Of a stretch of DNA of 64,000 nucleotides, positions 28,690-37,493 are shown piece by piece. Under the pieces are notes generated by a model. It was not told the DNA's origin. It saw nothing but the letters and a program-made list of their open reading frames with translations, and ran no database searches. How positions within the stretch are numbered: the first letter of the stretch is position 1; each line of letters opens with the position of its first letter. The position numbers and the translations under genes were made by a program. The stretch is from positions 310,001 through 374,000 of the forward strand of contig NZ_JAKFZN010000001.1 in the NCBI RefSeq assembly GCF_021654165.1, written 5' to 3'. This DNA is from Nereida sp. MMG025. Lineage in GTDB: Bacteria > Pseudomonadota > Alphaproteobacteria > Rhodobacterales > Rhodobacteraceae.

Positions 28690-30111
28690 TCAAAAGTCTC
28701 GGTTTTCATATGCGGAAAGGGCTTTCTTGCGCCCTTCTTCGGCTGTCACGATGGGCGATGGATAGGCATCATCGGCATGGATCGGCCACGCCTGCGGGAT
28801 GGCGTCGAAATAGGCCAGTGCCGTATCGGCGGGGCGGCTGCGCCCTTCGGCGATCCACGCGCCCACATAATCGCGGTTTTTGTCGAATTTATCGAGCTGT
28901 GTGACAGGGTTGAACACGCGGAAATACGGCGTGGCATCTGGACCAGAGCCTGCGGACCATTGCCAGCCCATCGCGTTGCTGGCGGGGTCCCAATCAATCA
29001 AACAGTCCTCAAACCACGCAAGACCGATTTTCCAATGACACTGCAGGTGTTTGGTCAAATAGCTTGCCACGATCATGCGACCGCGGTTGTGCATGGTGCC
29101 TGTCACATACATCTCGCGCATGGCCGCATCCACGAATTGAATACCTGTGCGTCCTTGTTTCCACGCTTTGACCTCGGCCAGACGTTCATCGGTTTTCCAT
29201 GGAAAGGCGTCCCAATCCTCTTTCCAGTTACGGTCCAGAATACGCGGCGTGTGATGGGCCAGATGATAGGCAAACTCGCGCCAGACCAATTCTTTGAGAA
29301 AGGTTTCTGCCCCTGCTTTTCCTTCCTCGCGCGCGCGCATGCCTGCATGCCAGCAACTTCTTGGGCTGATTTCGCCGACGGCCAGATTTTCCGAAAGGCG
29401 GCTGGTGCCATCTTTCCACGGAAGATCACGGTTGGTGTCATAGCCCTGAACTTTGTGCGCGATGAACGCACCAAGGCGACCCTTGGCCTTCTCCTCGCCG
29501 ATACAGGCGTGCTGCGCCACAACCGATGCGCCCCGCTGCATAGCGTCTCCCATGCCCCAGTCTTGCAAACTGTCCGAGGCGGGCCAATTATCAGGGGCGG
29601 GTATGTCGCCAGGTGCTGCAAGCGGCGCAGGCACATCGCGGGTTTTCACCATGTTCCACATCGGGGTGAACACTTTGTAAAAACCGCCTGTCTTGGTCTC
29701 GACGGTCCAGGGCTCGAACAACAAATGCCCTTTGAAACTTTGCGCATCGACACCCTGATCTTTCAGGGTGGACTTCACATCGGTGTCACGCGCCTGTTGA
29801 TCTGGCACATAAGCCCGCGACCAATAAACGGCACCCGCACCGGTGTCGCGCACCAACTGCGCCAAGACATCACTGGCTTTCCCGCGCCGCAAGATCAGGC
29901 GACTGCCTTTCGCCTTCAGCGTTTCGGCAAATTGCGCAACGGCCTGTTCCAATCGCCATTTTGGCGCAGCCCCGTGGGTTTCGGCGACCTCGTCCAGAAT
30001 AAACACCGGGATCACAGGACCACCGCGTTCGACTGCGGCACAAAGCGCGGGATGGTCGCCCAGTCGAAAGTCGCGGCGAAGCCAAAGAATGGTCGGAGAG
30101 GTATGTGCCAT
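28690..30111 (-). CDS. Cryptochrome/DNA photolyase (class I CPD photolyase type)
   Basis: 473 residues. The N-terminal antenna domain starts with TILWLRRDFRLGDHPALCAA; the C-terminal FAD domain has LPWKDGTSRLSENLAVGEIS, LVWREFAYHL, WKQGRTGIQFVDAAMREM and NAMGWQWSAGSGPDATPYFR. It repairs UV cyclobutane dimers with blue light. All motifs expected of a bacterial class I enzyme are present, so a repair role is more likely than signalling. First gene of the stress block; the aminotransferase gene ends 39 bp upstream. Confidence 0.92.
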   Translation of the reverse strand: MAHTSPTILWLRRDFRLGDHPALCAAVERGGPVIPVFILDEVAETHGAAPKWRLEQAVAQFAETLKAKGSRLILRRGKASDVLAQLVRDTGAGAVYWSRAYVPDQQARDTDVKSTLKDQGVDAQSFKGHLLFEPWTVETKTGGFYKVFTPMWNMVKTRDVPAPLAAPGDIPAPDNWPASDSLQDWGMGDAMQRGASVVAQHACIGEEKAKGRLGAFIAHKVQGYDTNRDLPWKDGTSRLSENLAVGEISPRSCWHAGMRAREEGKAGAETFLKELVWREFAYHLAHHTPRILDRNWKEDWDAFPWKTDERLAEVKAWKQGRTGIQFVDAAMREMYVTGTMHNRGRMIVASYLTKHLQCHWKIGLAWFEDCLIDWDPASNAMGWQWSAGSGPDATPYFRVFNPVTQLDKFDKNRDYVGAWIAEGRSRPADTALAYFDAIPQAWPIHADDAYPSPIVTAEEGRKKALSAYENRDF

Positions 30112-30150
30112 AGTCAGCCCTTACTTGCGCAGGGTCTTGGACGCCCTGCC

Positions 30151-31374
30151 TTATAGCGTTTGATCTAGGGCACGGATCAGCAGGTCAACCTCGGCGGGGG
30201 TGGTGTAATGCACAAAAGAAAGACGCAGCACACCTTTGTCAGGGTCAACGCCCATCGCGTCCAGTGATCGGCGAGCGTAAAAGTCACCGCCCCCCGCCAT
30301 GATACCGTGATGCGACAGCGCCTCGGCCATCTCTTCGCCAGGGGTCTTGAGGGCCAGCGCAACCGTGGGGGCACGCCCCTTATGGGTTTGAGGCCCGATG
30401 ATGCGCAGATCAGATCTTGTGCGCAGATAATCCATCAGCGGTTCCAGTAATGCCGCCTCTGCATTTTGCATCATATCGGCCACAACGGCGGCGCGCCCTG
30501 CCCCGTCGCGCCCTTCTTTTCGGTGATGCGCATAAACCGCATCGATGTAGTCTGCCATGCCAGCGCAGGCCGCAACTTGCGCGTGATCGGGACCTGCGGG
30601 GGTAAAGCGTTTGTGCAACGTATCATTGTTGAAGTAATGCCCCTGCCCGGGCAAAGCCATGCCAAGGGGGCGGCGGATCAACATAATCCCTTGATGGGGG
30701 CCATAGGTTTTATAAGCGCTGAAAAGGTAAATATCACAGCCCAACTTGCCAACATTCGGGAAACCATGTGGGGCATAACTCACCCCGTCGACGCAGGTAA
30801 AAATACTGGCGTCACGCGCAATTTTGCAGATCGCGGCCACATCATTGATCTGCCCGACCACGTTTGAGCAATGGGGAAAGCAAAGCAATTTCACATTGTC
30901 GTCGATCAGATCATGCAGATCGTCGATATCGAGCGCCCCCGTCTCGGGGTCGATCGTCCATTCACGAATTTCGATGCCGCGATCTTCCAACCGACGCCAC
31001 ACGCCTGCATTCGCTTCGTGGTCCTGTTCGGTGACAATGATGGCCTGACCAGGGCTAAGCCATTCCCCGAACGCCTTGGCCAGCACATATGTGTTTTGCG
31101 AGGTCGAGGGGCCGAATGACACTTCATCGGAGGCCACGCCAAACATGCGGGCAAGTCGGGTGCGGGCATCGTCCATTTCGTTGCCCGCAAGGAAAGACGC
31201 TTTGTAAGGCGCATAGGGCTGCACTTTTCGTTCACGGTAAAACCGCGACAGGCGCCACGCCACGTGCCGACAGGTAAAAGACCCGCCTGCGTTTTCAAAA
31301 AACGCAAGGTTGCGCAGGCTTGGTTCTGCAAAAGCAGGAAACTGGGCGCGGATAAAATCGGTGTCCAATTGCAT
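30151..31374 (-). CDS. Class V aminotransferase / cysteine desulfurase-like PLP enzyme
   Basis: 407 residues. PLP-fold landmarks are FFENAGGSFTCRHV, GPSTSQNTYVLA, EQDHEANAGVWRR, the Asp in CVDGVSYAPHG and the PLP lysine in FSAYKTYGPHQG. The group is often annotated cysteine desulfurase-like, but the mobile-loop Cys expected of IscS/SufS is not evident. The substrate is therefore unknown; isopenicillin-N-epimerase-like and kynureninase-like members exist. It is the most upstream gene of the minus-strand block, with a leader next to the BCCT terminator. Confidence 0.85.
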   Translation of the reverse strand: MQLDTDFIRAQFPAFAEPSLRNLAFFENAGGSFTCRHVAWRLSRFYRERKVQPYAPYKASFLAGNEMDDARTRLARMFGVASDEVSFGPSTSQNTYVLAKAFGEWLSPGQAIIVTEQDHEANAGVWRRLEDRGIEIREWTIDPETGALDIDDLHDLIDDNVKLLCFPHCSNVVGQINDVAAICKIARDASIFTCVDGVSYAPHGFPNVGKLGCDIYLFSAYKTYGPHQGIMLIRRPLGMALPGQGHYFNNDTLHKRFTPAGPDHAQVAACAGMADYIDAVYAHHRKEGRDGAGRAAVVADMMQNAEAALLEPLMDYLRTRSDLRIIGPQTHKGRAPTVALALKTPGEEMAEALSHHGIMAGGGDFYARRSLDAMGVDPDKGVLRLSFVHYTTPAEVDLLIRALDQTL

Positions 31375-31458
31375 ACAGAATTATATGCACAGAAATCGCA
31401 GAAATATCAATATTTGCGAATATGTCCCCACAGGGTGTTCAGCCAACTCACCCCCATA

Positions 31459-31493
31459 GAAAAAGCCCCGCACCTGTCGCCAGATGCGGGGCT
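31459..31493 (-). terminator. Rho-independent terminator of the BCCT transporter gene
   Basis: AGCCCCGCA (31464-31472) and TGCGGGGCT (31485-31493) form a perfect 9-bp stem. On the minus strand it runs into five T. It lies 23 bp after the transporter stop. Confidence 0.9.
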
Positions 31494-31515
31494 ATTGCCT
31501 AACTGCCAAGCACCT

Positions 31516-33174
31516 TTATTCCGCAGGCACCGTTGTCGCAACACCCATGGCTTCGCGCCGCCCATCGTTCCAGATCGCCTTGATCATCGAAAGGCACATC
31601 AACACCATCACAAAGCTGAATGGCAAGGCACCGATCACCATCGCCGTTTGAATGGCCGATGTGCCGCCAGAAATCAGCAAGCCTGCAACCACCAGACCAA
31701 GGGCAGCGCCCCAGAACAGAATGTGCGGGCGTGCTTTGGGGCCTTCATCGCCTGCCGCATTGATGGTGTTCACGATCAACACAGCAGAGTCAGCAGAGGT
31801 CACAAGGAACGTCATCAACAATACAACGATCAGCATCGCCATCCCCCATGCCAGAGCTTCCGCAATCGGGGCCAGCATGAATTCGGTCATGGCAAAGATC
31901 TTGTCACCGTTGGCCGCGTCAAAAATGACGCCGTTCGCCTCCCCGTTCAGCTCCAGGTCGATGGCCGTGCCGCCCGCCCATGCAAACCAGACAAAACACA
32001 TCAGCGACGGGACGATCATCGCCCCCAAGACGAACTCACGAATGGTGCGTCCACGGCTGATCCGCGCAAGGAACAGGCCGACGAAGGGCGCAAAGGCGAT
32101 CCACCATGCCCAGTAGAACACGGGCCACCAGCCCTGCCACTGCGCCAGCAGGAACGCTTCGGACCCGTCAACGCCATCTGATTTGAATACGTTGAAGCTC
32201 ATCTCGGGGAGCGCCACCAGATAGTCCCACAGGCCGACAAACATCGCCTGTGCGCCAAACCACGTGGCCCCGAAAATGATGAAGAAACCCAACAGGATGA
32301 TGGACAAAACCATATTGATATTCGACAGCCATTTGATGCCTTTACCAACACCTGACAGCGCTGAAAGGGTCGATGCCCCCATAATGGCCAGCAAAGCGAC
32401 GACGATGCCGAATGTGGTGGCCGCACCGCTTTCTTCGACCAAACCGCCAATGCCGATACGTGTCAGGCCTGCCACGAATTGTTCAACGCCAAAGCCCAAG
32501 GTTTGGGCGACACCAAGAATAGTCGCAACAACTGCAACAATATCAATAAGATGGCCCAGGTTGCCCGAAAGCGCCTTGCCGAAAAGCGGTGTGAGCGATG
32601 ACCGGATCGTAAGCGGCAAGCCGCGGCGATAACTGAAAAACGCAAGCGAAAGCCCCGCCACAGCGTAACAGGCCCAAGCCCCCAACCCCCAATGGAGGAA
32701 CGACCATTTGTAGGCCATACGCACGTTGTCGGCTTCGCCGCCTGTCGTAAGGCCCTGAATGGTTTCAGGGTTCGACCCGAAATGCGCCACGGGTTCGGCC
32801 ACCGCCCACGTCAGCATGCCCACACCGATCCCCGCGCCAAACATCATGGAAAACCACGAGAAATTGCTGAACTCCGGCTTTTCCCCATCCAACCCGAGGT
32901 TCATGCGCCCCGCTGTCGGCCAGATCGCAAGGCCCAGACAGAAAATGATAAAGAAAGCGACCGCCCAGATATACCAGGCGGCAAAGTTGGCAAGGATCAC
33001 ACTATTCCAATTGCCAAGGATCGTGCCTGCTTGGGTGGGCCAGACGATGCACCAGACGACAAGCAAACTGATGATGATTTTGCTGACAACCGTTACGTCT
33101 ATGCTGAAGCCGCGATAAAACCCCTTTTCGGCGGTCCTGATTGGCAGTTCGGTTAAAGGCTCTTTGATGGCCAT
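31516..33174 (-). CDS. BCCT family betaine/carnitine/choline/DMSP transporter
   Basis: 552 residues from ATG 33174, with twelve hydrophobic segments. Family signatures are the glycine-rich TM region GAGIGVGMLTWAVAEPVAHF and the highly conserved WWIAFAPFVGLFLARISRGR, a substrate-site helix rich in Trp. BCCT carriers take up quaternary amines or DMSP with Na+ or H+. It is next to the acuI-dmdA operon but has its own terminator and is separated from acuI by another. DMSP or glycine betaine uptake is therefore a contextual guess. Confidence 0.9.
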   Translation of the reverse strand: MAIKEPLTELPIRTAEKGFYRGFSIDVTVVSKIIISLLVVWCIVWPTQAGTILGNWNSVILANFAAWYIWAVAFFIIFCLGLAIWPTAGRMNLGLDGEKPEFSNFSWFSMMFGAGIGVGMLTWAVAEPVAHFGSNPETIQGLTTGGEADNVRMAYKWSFLHWGLGAWACYAVAGLSLAFFSYRRGLPLTIRSSLTPLFGKALSGNLGHLIDIVAVVATILGVAQTLGFGVEQFVAGLTRIGIGGLVEESGAATTFGIVVALLAIMGASTLSALSGVGKGIKWLSNINMVLSIILLGFFIIFGATWFGAQAMFVGLWDYLVALPEMSFNVFKSDGVDGSEAFLLAQWQGWWPVFYWAWWIAFAPFVGLFLARISRGRTIREFVLGAMIVPSLMCFVWFAWAGGTAIDLELNGEANGVIFDAANGDKIFAMTEFMLAPIAEALAWGMAMLIVVLLMTFLVTSADSAVLIVNTINAAGDEGPKARPHILFWGAALGLVVAGLLISGGTSAIQTAMVIGALPFSFVMVLMCLSMIKAIWNDGRREAMGVATTVPAE

Positions 33175-33287
33175 GTGGTTCCCTCTCTGTTTATTATGAG
33201 GAAAGCCTATCGCACATGGTTGCATTCATGAAATGAAATACGACGAAAAACCGTGCAAAATCGCTTATTTTTTGCGCTTTTAACCAT

Positions 33288-33325
33288 AAAAATGGCCCCG
33301 AACTGAACCATTCGGAGCCATTTTT
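33288..33325 (-). terminator. Bidirectional-looking terminator downstream of acuI
   Basis: AAAAATGGCCCCGAA (33288-33302) pairs with TTCGG-A-GCCATTTTT (33311-33325), with A and T runs built into the stem. It lies 48 bp past the acuI stop and upstream of the BCCT gene, ending the dmdA operon. Confidence 0.85.
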
Positions 33326-33372
33326 GCTTTGCTGTTTTGCAGCATCTGAATGCTGCAAGGCCAAACGAATCC

Positions 33373-34356
33373 CTAGCCGTTGACGTCGACGACAACGCGG
33401 CCCTTGACCTGTCCTTTCAGGATGTCTTTGCCCAAAGCGGGCAGATCAGACAGCACCGCAGGTTGGATCATCGCCTCCAGCTTATCCATCGGCAGATCCT
33501 TGGCTATACGTTGCCAAGCGCGCAGGCGGTTGTCATACGGCTGCATCACGCTGTCGATGCCAAGCAGGTTCACACCGCGCAGCAAAAACGGAATGACGGT
33601 CGCAGGCAACGCCGCGCCACCCGCAAGACCCACGGCAGACACGCTGGCGCCGTATTTCATTTGTCCAAGCAAGCGGGCCAGCATTTCGCCGCCCACCGCA
33701 TCAACGCAGCCGCCCCATGTTTCGGCCTCAAGCGGGCGTTTGGTGGTCTCGTTCAGATCTTCGCGCGCCACAATCTGTGTCGCGCCAAGGCTCTTGAGGT
33801 AGTCCGCCGTATCAGGCCGCCCTGTCACCGCCGCAACGTCATGACCAAGGTTTCCAAGGATCGCTGTGGCAACCGAACCGACGCCGCCCGCAGCACCTGT
33901 GACCAACACAGGACCGTCTTTGATGCCGTGATCTTCCAGCGCCATCACAGCCAGCATCGCGGTGAAACCTGCGGTGCCAACGGCCATGGCCTGACGTGTG
34001 TCCAAACCGTCTGGCAACGGCACCAGCCAGTCGGCTTTGACGCGCGCTTTTTGCGAATAGCCACCCCAATGCGCCTCGCCCACGCGCCAGCCCGTCAGGA
34101 CCACCTTGTCGCCCGCCTTGTAGCGCGTATCATCCGAGCTTTCGACGGTGCCCGCAAAATCAATGCCAGGCACATGCGGATAGTTGCGCACCAATCCGCC
34201 GCCAGGTCCGATGCACAGACCATCTTTGTAGTTCACAGTTGAGTATTCGACCGCCACCGTCACGTCGCCATCGGGCAAACGGTCTTCGCCAATCTGCTGC
34301 ACCGATGCGCTTGTTTTTCCGTCGCCGTCTTTCTCTACCACCAATGCGTTGAACAT
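33373..34356 (-). CDS. acuI: Acryloyl-CoA reductase (NADPH), MDR family AcuI/YhdH
   Basis: 327 residues of the zinc-free MDR quinone-oxidoreductase group. VNYKDGLCIGPGG, HVPGIDFAGTVESS, the Rossmann motif GAAGGVGSVA and LLGIDSV are characteristic of AcuI/YhdH. AcuI reduces acryloyl-CoA to propionyl-CoA, detoxifying the acrylate formed during DMSP catabolism. It is 13 bp after dmdA on the same strand; the dmdA-acuI pair is known in roseobacters, which strengthens the name. Confidence 0.9.
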   Translation of the reverse strand: MFNALVVEKDGDGKTSASVQQIGEDRLPDGDVTVAVEYSTVNYKDGLCIGPGGGLVRNYPHVPGIDFAGTVESSDDTRYKAGDKVVLTGWRVGEAHWGGYSQKARVKADWLVPLPDGLDTRQAMAVGTAGFTAMLAVMALEDHGIKDGPVLVTGAAGGVGSVATAILGNLGHDVAAVTGRPDTADYLKSLGATQIVAREDLNETTKRPLEAETWGGCVDAVGGEMLARLLGQMKYGASVSAVGLAGGAALPATVIPFLLRGVNLLGIDSVMQPYDNRLRAWQRIAKDLPMDKLEAMIQPAVLSDLPALGKDILKGQVKGRVVVDVNG

Positions 34357-34369
34357 CGTGCTCTCCCTG

Positions 34370-35470
34370 CTAAATCCAGAATTTTTCCAAAACGGTTGCG
34401 TCGCGCATGCCGTCTGGCGTGTCGACTTGCACCTTGGTGCCTTCGTCCCAATGGGTCATGCGGACCATGCCAATGGCCACGCCTGTATCAAAGTCGGGTG
34501 AATTGGCCGCCGATGTGACCTGCCCCACCTTTTTGCCGTTGACCACGATGGGCCAAATACGGTCACACGGCGGCAGGCCCCCATCAATCGAAATCGGACG
34601 TATCTGCTGCACAGGGCCTTCTTTGGCCACACGCAGCAACGCATCACGCCCCACACAGCCAATCGCAGTTTGTGTGCTGCAGAATTTGCCCAAACCGGCC
34701 TCATGCGGCGTGTTCCAGCGGGTCATGTCATTGCCGTAGGACAGCAAACCACCCTCAATCCGTTCGATCAGATTTGGACAACCTGCCCGCACCCCAAGGT
34801 CTTTGCCTGCGTCAAACAACGCATTCCAAAGCGGCATACCATTTTCCGTGCCCTCGACATAAATCTCGAACCCGCCCTGTTTGGAATAGCCAGACCGCGC
34901 GACGGCAAAGGTGTTGCCTTCAAAATCGAACATGCCGAAGCGGAAGAACCGCACATCGCGGACCCCTTCGCCAAAAACGCGTGCCATCAGATCATCAGCC
35001 AGCGGCCCCTGCACGGCCAGCGGCGAGACATCAGGCTCATCGACCAGCACATCAAGACGGTAGCCATATGCGATGCCTTTGACCCAGAGCAACAAGTCGC
35101 TATCGGCGATCGATACCCAATACCGGTCCTCGGCCAGTTTTACGCACACAGGGTCGTTCAGCATCCCACCTGTTTCATCCACCATCGGCACGTAATAGCA
35201 CTGCCCCGGCAGCATGCCGCGCAGATCGCGCGGGGTTAGCATCTGCATCAAACGGCCCGCATCCGGACCACGCAATTCTACCTGCCGCTCAACGGAAACA
35301 TCCCAGACCTGCACCGCCTCCTTCAGGTGGCGGTAGTCGTATTCGACACTTTCGAACACGGTGGGCAACAGCATGCGGTTGTAAACCGTGTAAGCTTTGA
35401 CGCCCTGCGCTTCGACACCATCGGAAAACGGGGTGCGACGCACACGCCGCGAGGGGGAAATCATGGCCAT
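34370..35470 (-). CDS. dmdA: Dimethylsulfoniopropionate demethylase DmdA
   Basis: 366 residues, aminomethyltransferase (GcvT) fold. It opens with the roseobacter DmdA pattern PSRRVRRTPFSDGVEAQGVK. The body has VQVWDVSVERQVELRGPDA, QCYYVPMVDETGGMLNDPV, SKQGGFEIYVEG and CPNLIERIEGGLLSYGNDMT, which fits DmdA better than GcvT, sarcosine or glycine-cleavage relatives. It transfers a DMSP methyl group to tetrahydrofolate, giving methylmercaptopropionate. The start ATG is directly adjacent to the stop of the DinB-type gene; MISPSRR two codons in is an alternative start. dmdB-D are not in the window. Confidence 0.88.
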   Translation of the reverse strand: MAMISPSRRVRRTPFSDGVEAQGVKAYTVYNRMLLPTVFESVEYDYRHLKEAVQVWDVSVERQVELRGPDAGRLMQMLTPRDLRGMLPGQCYYVPMVDETGGMLNDPVCVKLAEDRYWVSIADSDLLLWVKGIAYGYRLDVLVDEPDVSPLAVQGPLADDLMARVFGEGVRDVRFFRFGMFDFEGNTFAVARSGYSKQGGFEIYVEGTENGMPLWNALFDAGKDLGVRAGCPNLIERIEGGLLSYGNDMTRWNTPHEAGLGKFCSTQTAIGCVGRDALLRVAKEGPVQQIRPISIDGGLPPCDRIWPIVVNGKKVGQVTSAANSPDFDTGVAIGMVRMTHWDEGTKVQVDTPDGMRDATVLEKFWI

Positions 35471-35977
35471 TTAGCTGTCCTCTGGCATAAAGACGAGATC
35501 GGTGTCAGGCATGGTCACACCGCTGGCGGTAAGCATGGCATGCAGTTGACCGCGGTGATGCGTCTGGTGGTTGAACATATGTATCGCACAGGCCTGAATG
35601 GGCTGGCTGACATGACGATTTTGGGCGCCTGAAAACCATGTCATTTGCCCCGTCAGATCAATGGATTTCAGCGATTTGGCCCATTTGATAATGCGCCCGT
35701 CGGTGCGAAACCGCGCGACATCCCAAGTGCCTGCATCTTCAAACAACGAGACACTTTCGGAAATGCCACCCGTTGGCGCCTCGCCACCGTCAAAGCGCGA
35801 CATCCAAAGCATATCGCCCCATAACAGATGGTTCGCCGTGGCCATGATCGAGCCAAAAAAGCTCCCGTGATCGCGGGTCAGATCATCTTCATCCATCGCC
35901 AGAAGTGCTGCACGCAAGCCGTTGTTTTGCCATTGATTATACCGCGCCATATGGCGGCAATAATCAGCGGTGATCAT
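35471..35977 (-). CDS. DinB/YfiT-like four-helix protein
   Basis: 168 residues from ATG 35977, which overlaps the DUF1326 stop by 4 bp. The metal-ligand pattern of DinB proteins is present: a His in ATANHLLWGD and the later HMFNHQTHHRGQLHAML. DinB-fold enzymes include thiol S-transferases and nickel- or zinc-binding proteins of unknown substrate. Its place between DUF1326 and dmdA, with no gap to dmdA, suggests a linked role, perhaps thiol or cofactor handling; this is inference. Confidence 0.82.
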   Translation of the reverse strand: MITADYCRHMARYNQWQNNGLRAALLAMDEDDLTRDHGSFFGSIMATANHLLWGDMLWMSRFDGGEAPTGGISESVSLFEDAGTWDVARFRTDGRIIKWAKSLKSIDLTGQMTWFSGAQNRHVSQPIQACAIHMFNHQTHHRGQLHAMLTASGVTMPDTDLVFMPEDS

Positions 35978-36684
35978 GGCTTGGGGCCTTTCCAGTCGAT
36001 CGGGCAAATCTCAGCGGACATGCCACCAAAGTCCCACACGCGGCCATAGTCGCGCACTTTGGACTTCACGCCGCGCGCTGCAATAATATCGGGTCCCATC
36101 CAGTATTTCGAGTTGGTGATCATAACGGGGTGGTCCGGGTTGCCACCGTCAATCATCTCGATTTCACCGGCAATCTTGCGCCCAATATAGAGCCCGCGTT
36201 TCTTGCCATCGCGGACAATCTCGACCTTTTCGCGCTCGGCCCCGATGATTTCGGACACAAGGAAAGTAAACAGCCCCGTCGTGCCGCCCGCTGCCCCGCT
36301 AAATATCTTGAGCAGTCCGTTATAGGCTTTTTGCGTGCTGCGTTCATCCACATAGGCCGCGACACGCCAGTTGCCTTCGCCCATGCGGCCTGGGATATCG
36401 ACCAGCAAACCGACGTTCAGGCCAGACAGGTCCTCGCCTTCAAAATGGCCTTCATCAATCGCAATCGCCATCCAGGCATGGCAATGCCCTTCTGTGGGCG
36501 GGTGCGCCCCAAGGCTGACCACACAAGGGCAAAAGACCGTGCAAGAGCAATTCAAAAACAACTCGCCCTTGATGGCCCAATCGGTGGGGTCCATTTTACG
36601 GCGCAACGGGTTGTTATCCATTCGCTGGTCGATGCGTTGCGAGATCGGCAGTTTATCCGCAGGTTGTCGTGTTTTCGCAGTCAT
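35974..36684 (-). CDS. DUF1326 domain protein
   Basis: 236 residues from ATG 36684. The hallmark is a Cys cluster at LFLNCSCTVFCPCV followed by GHCHAWMAI, which suggests metal binding. The rest is the conserved beta-rich domain (DLSGLNVGLLVDIPG, ALIVGEIE-like IAGEIEMID). Function unknown. DUF1326 genes commonly accompany DUF2182 genes, and here the DUF2182 gene is 13 bp upstream. The gene overlaps the DinB-type gene by 4 bp. Confidence 0.88.
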   Translation of the reverse strand: MTAKTRQPADKLPISQRIDQRMDNNPLRRKMDPTDWAIKGELFLNCSCTVFCPCVVSLGAHPPTEGHCHAWMAIAIDEGHFEGEDLSGLNVGLLVDIPGRMGEGNWRVAAYVDERSTQKAYNGLLKIFSGAAGGTTGLFTFLVSEIIGAEREKVEIVRDGKKRGLYIGRKIAGEIEMIDGGNPDHPVMITNSKYWMGPDIIAARGVKSKVRDYGRVWDFGGMSAEICPIDWKGPKP

Positions 36685-36697
36685 GGTCTGACCTTTC

Positions 36698-37456
36698 CTA
36701 AAGAATTCCGTAGAGGCACAGGCCCGCGCCCGCTGCAATGAGACCAAAGCCCAAAGGCCGTGTGATGACATGGCCCACGGCTGGCAGTTTTTCCAACACC
36801 ATCAACAACGTCGCAAGCCCCATCCAAAGAAGGCTCATCACGCCGCCCACAAACCCAAGCGCCATGAACCCCCAACAACAGCCCACACAAAACGCGCCAA
36901 GCCCAAGCCCCATGCGGGCGCCGCCTAAAAAGCCGGTGCGCCAGTGGCCTAGAAAATACATCATCGGCGCGTGGCACACGCCGTGGCACACCTCTTTGGT
37001 GCGGCTGAATTGGAACGCGCCCACCACGATCAGCAACACGCCCGCAAACCAAGGTGACGTGGCAATGCCAAGCGCGTCAATCATGCCCGCAGATGTCAGC
37101 GCCAACTGCGCCACAGAAATCAACGCGGCAAAGCCAACCCAGACCACAAAATAGCCAAGTAAAACCCCCGTCCATCCCACGCGGGTGCCATTGGCGCTGG
37201 TCATCAAATCCTCGTAAGCGCGCAATGTCGGCACAAGTGTCGGCAACATCATCGCCGCCATCATGATGGCCCACATCGGGAAAAGGGCTCCAAAGGTTTC
37301 CATGGGCATCATATTTGCGCCAACAGGCCGGCCGATCATATCCACGCCCGACATTTGCGCCATCATCCACATCACCCACCACGCCAACAGGATAACCACG
37401 AAAAACGTGATCCACAGCAGCGACCGTGTCGGCAATTTCGAGATAAGTTGAGCCAA
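36698..37456 (-). CDS. DUF2182 predicted metal-binding integral membrane protein
   Basis: 252 residues, about six membrane helices. Conserved features are MPMWAIMMAAMML-like (FPMWAIMMAAMMLPTLVP), CHGVCHAPMMYF and FCVGCCWGFMALGFVGGVM, with Cys/His pairs inside or beside helices, which supports metal binding. First gene of the DUF2182-DUF1326-DinB-dmdA-acuI run. Its start faces the GntR-type regulator across a 91-bp gap carrying operator-like palindromes. Confidence 0.87.
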   Translation of the reverse strand: MAQLISKLPTRSLLWITFFVVILLAWWVMWMMAQMSGVDMIGRPVGANMMPMETFGALFPMWAIMMAAMMLPTLVPTLRAYEDLMTSANGTRVGWTGVLLGYFVVWVGFAALISVAQLALTSAGMIDALGIATSPWFAGVLLIVVGAFQFSRTKEVCHGVCHAPMMYFLGHWRTGFLGGARMGLGLGAFCVGCCWGFMALGFVGGVMSLLWMGLATLLMVLEKLPAVGHVITRPLGFGLIAAGAGLCLYGIL

Positions 37457-37493
37457 CGTGCCCTCCCAAGCGACTCATGCGTTGCAAATTAAA

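Noticed and set aside
28777-30156. Long plus-strand open frame (459 codons) opposite the photolyase gene
   Set aside because: The minus strand carries all photolyase motifs; the antisense translation has no recognisable domain.
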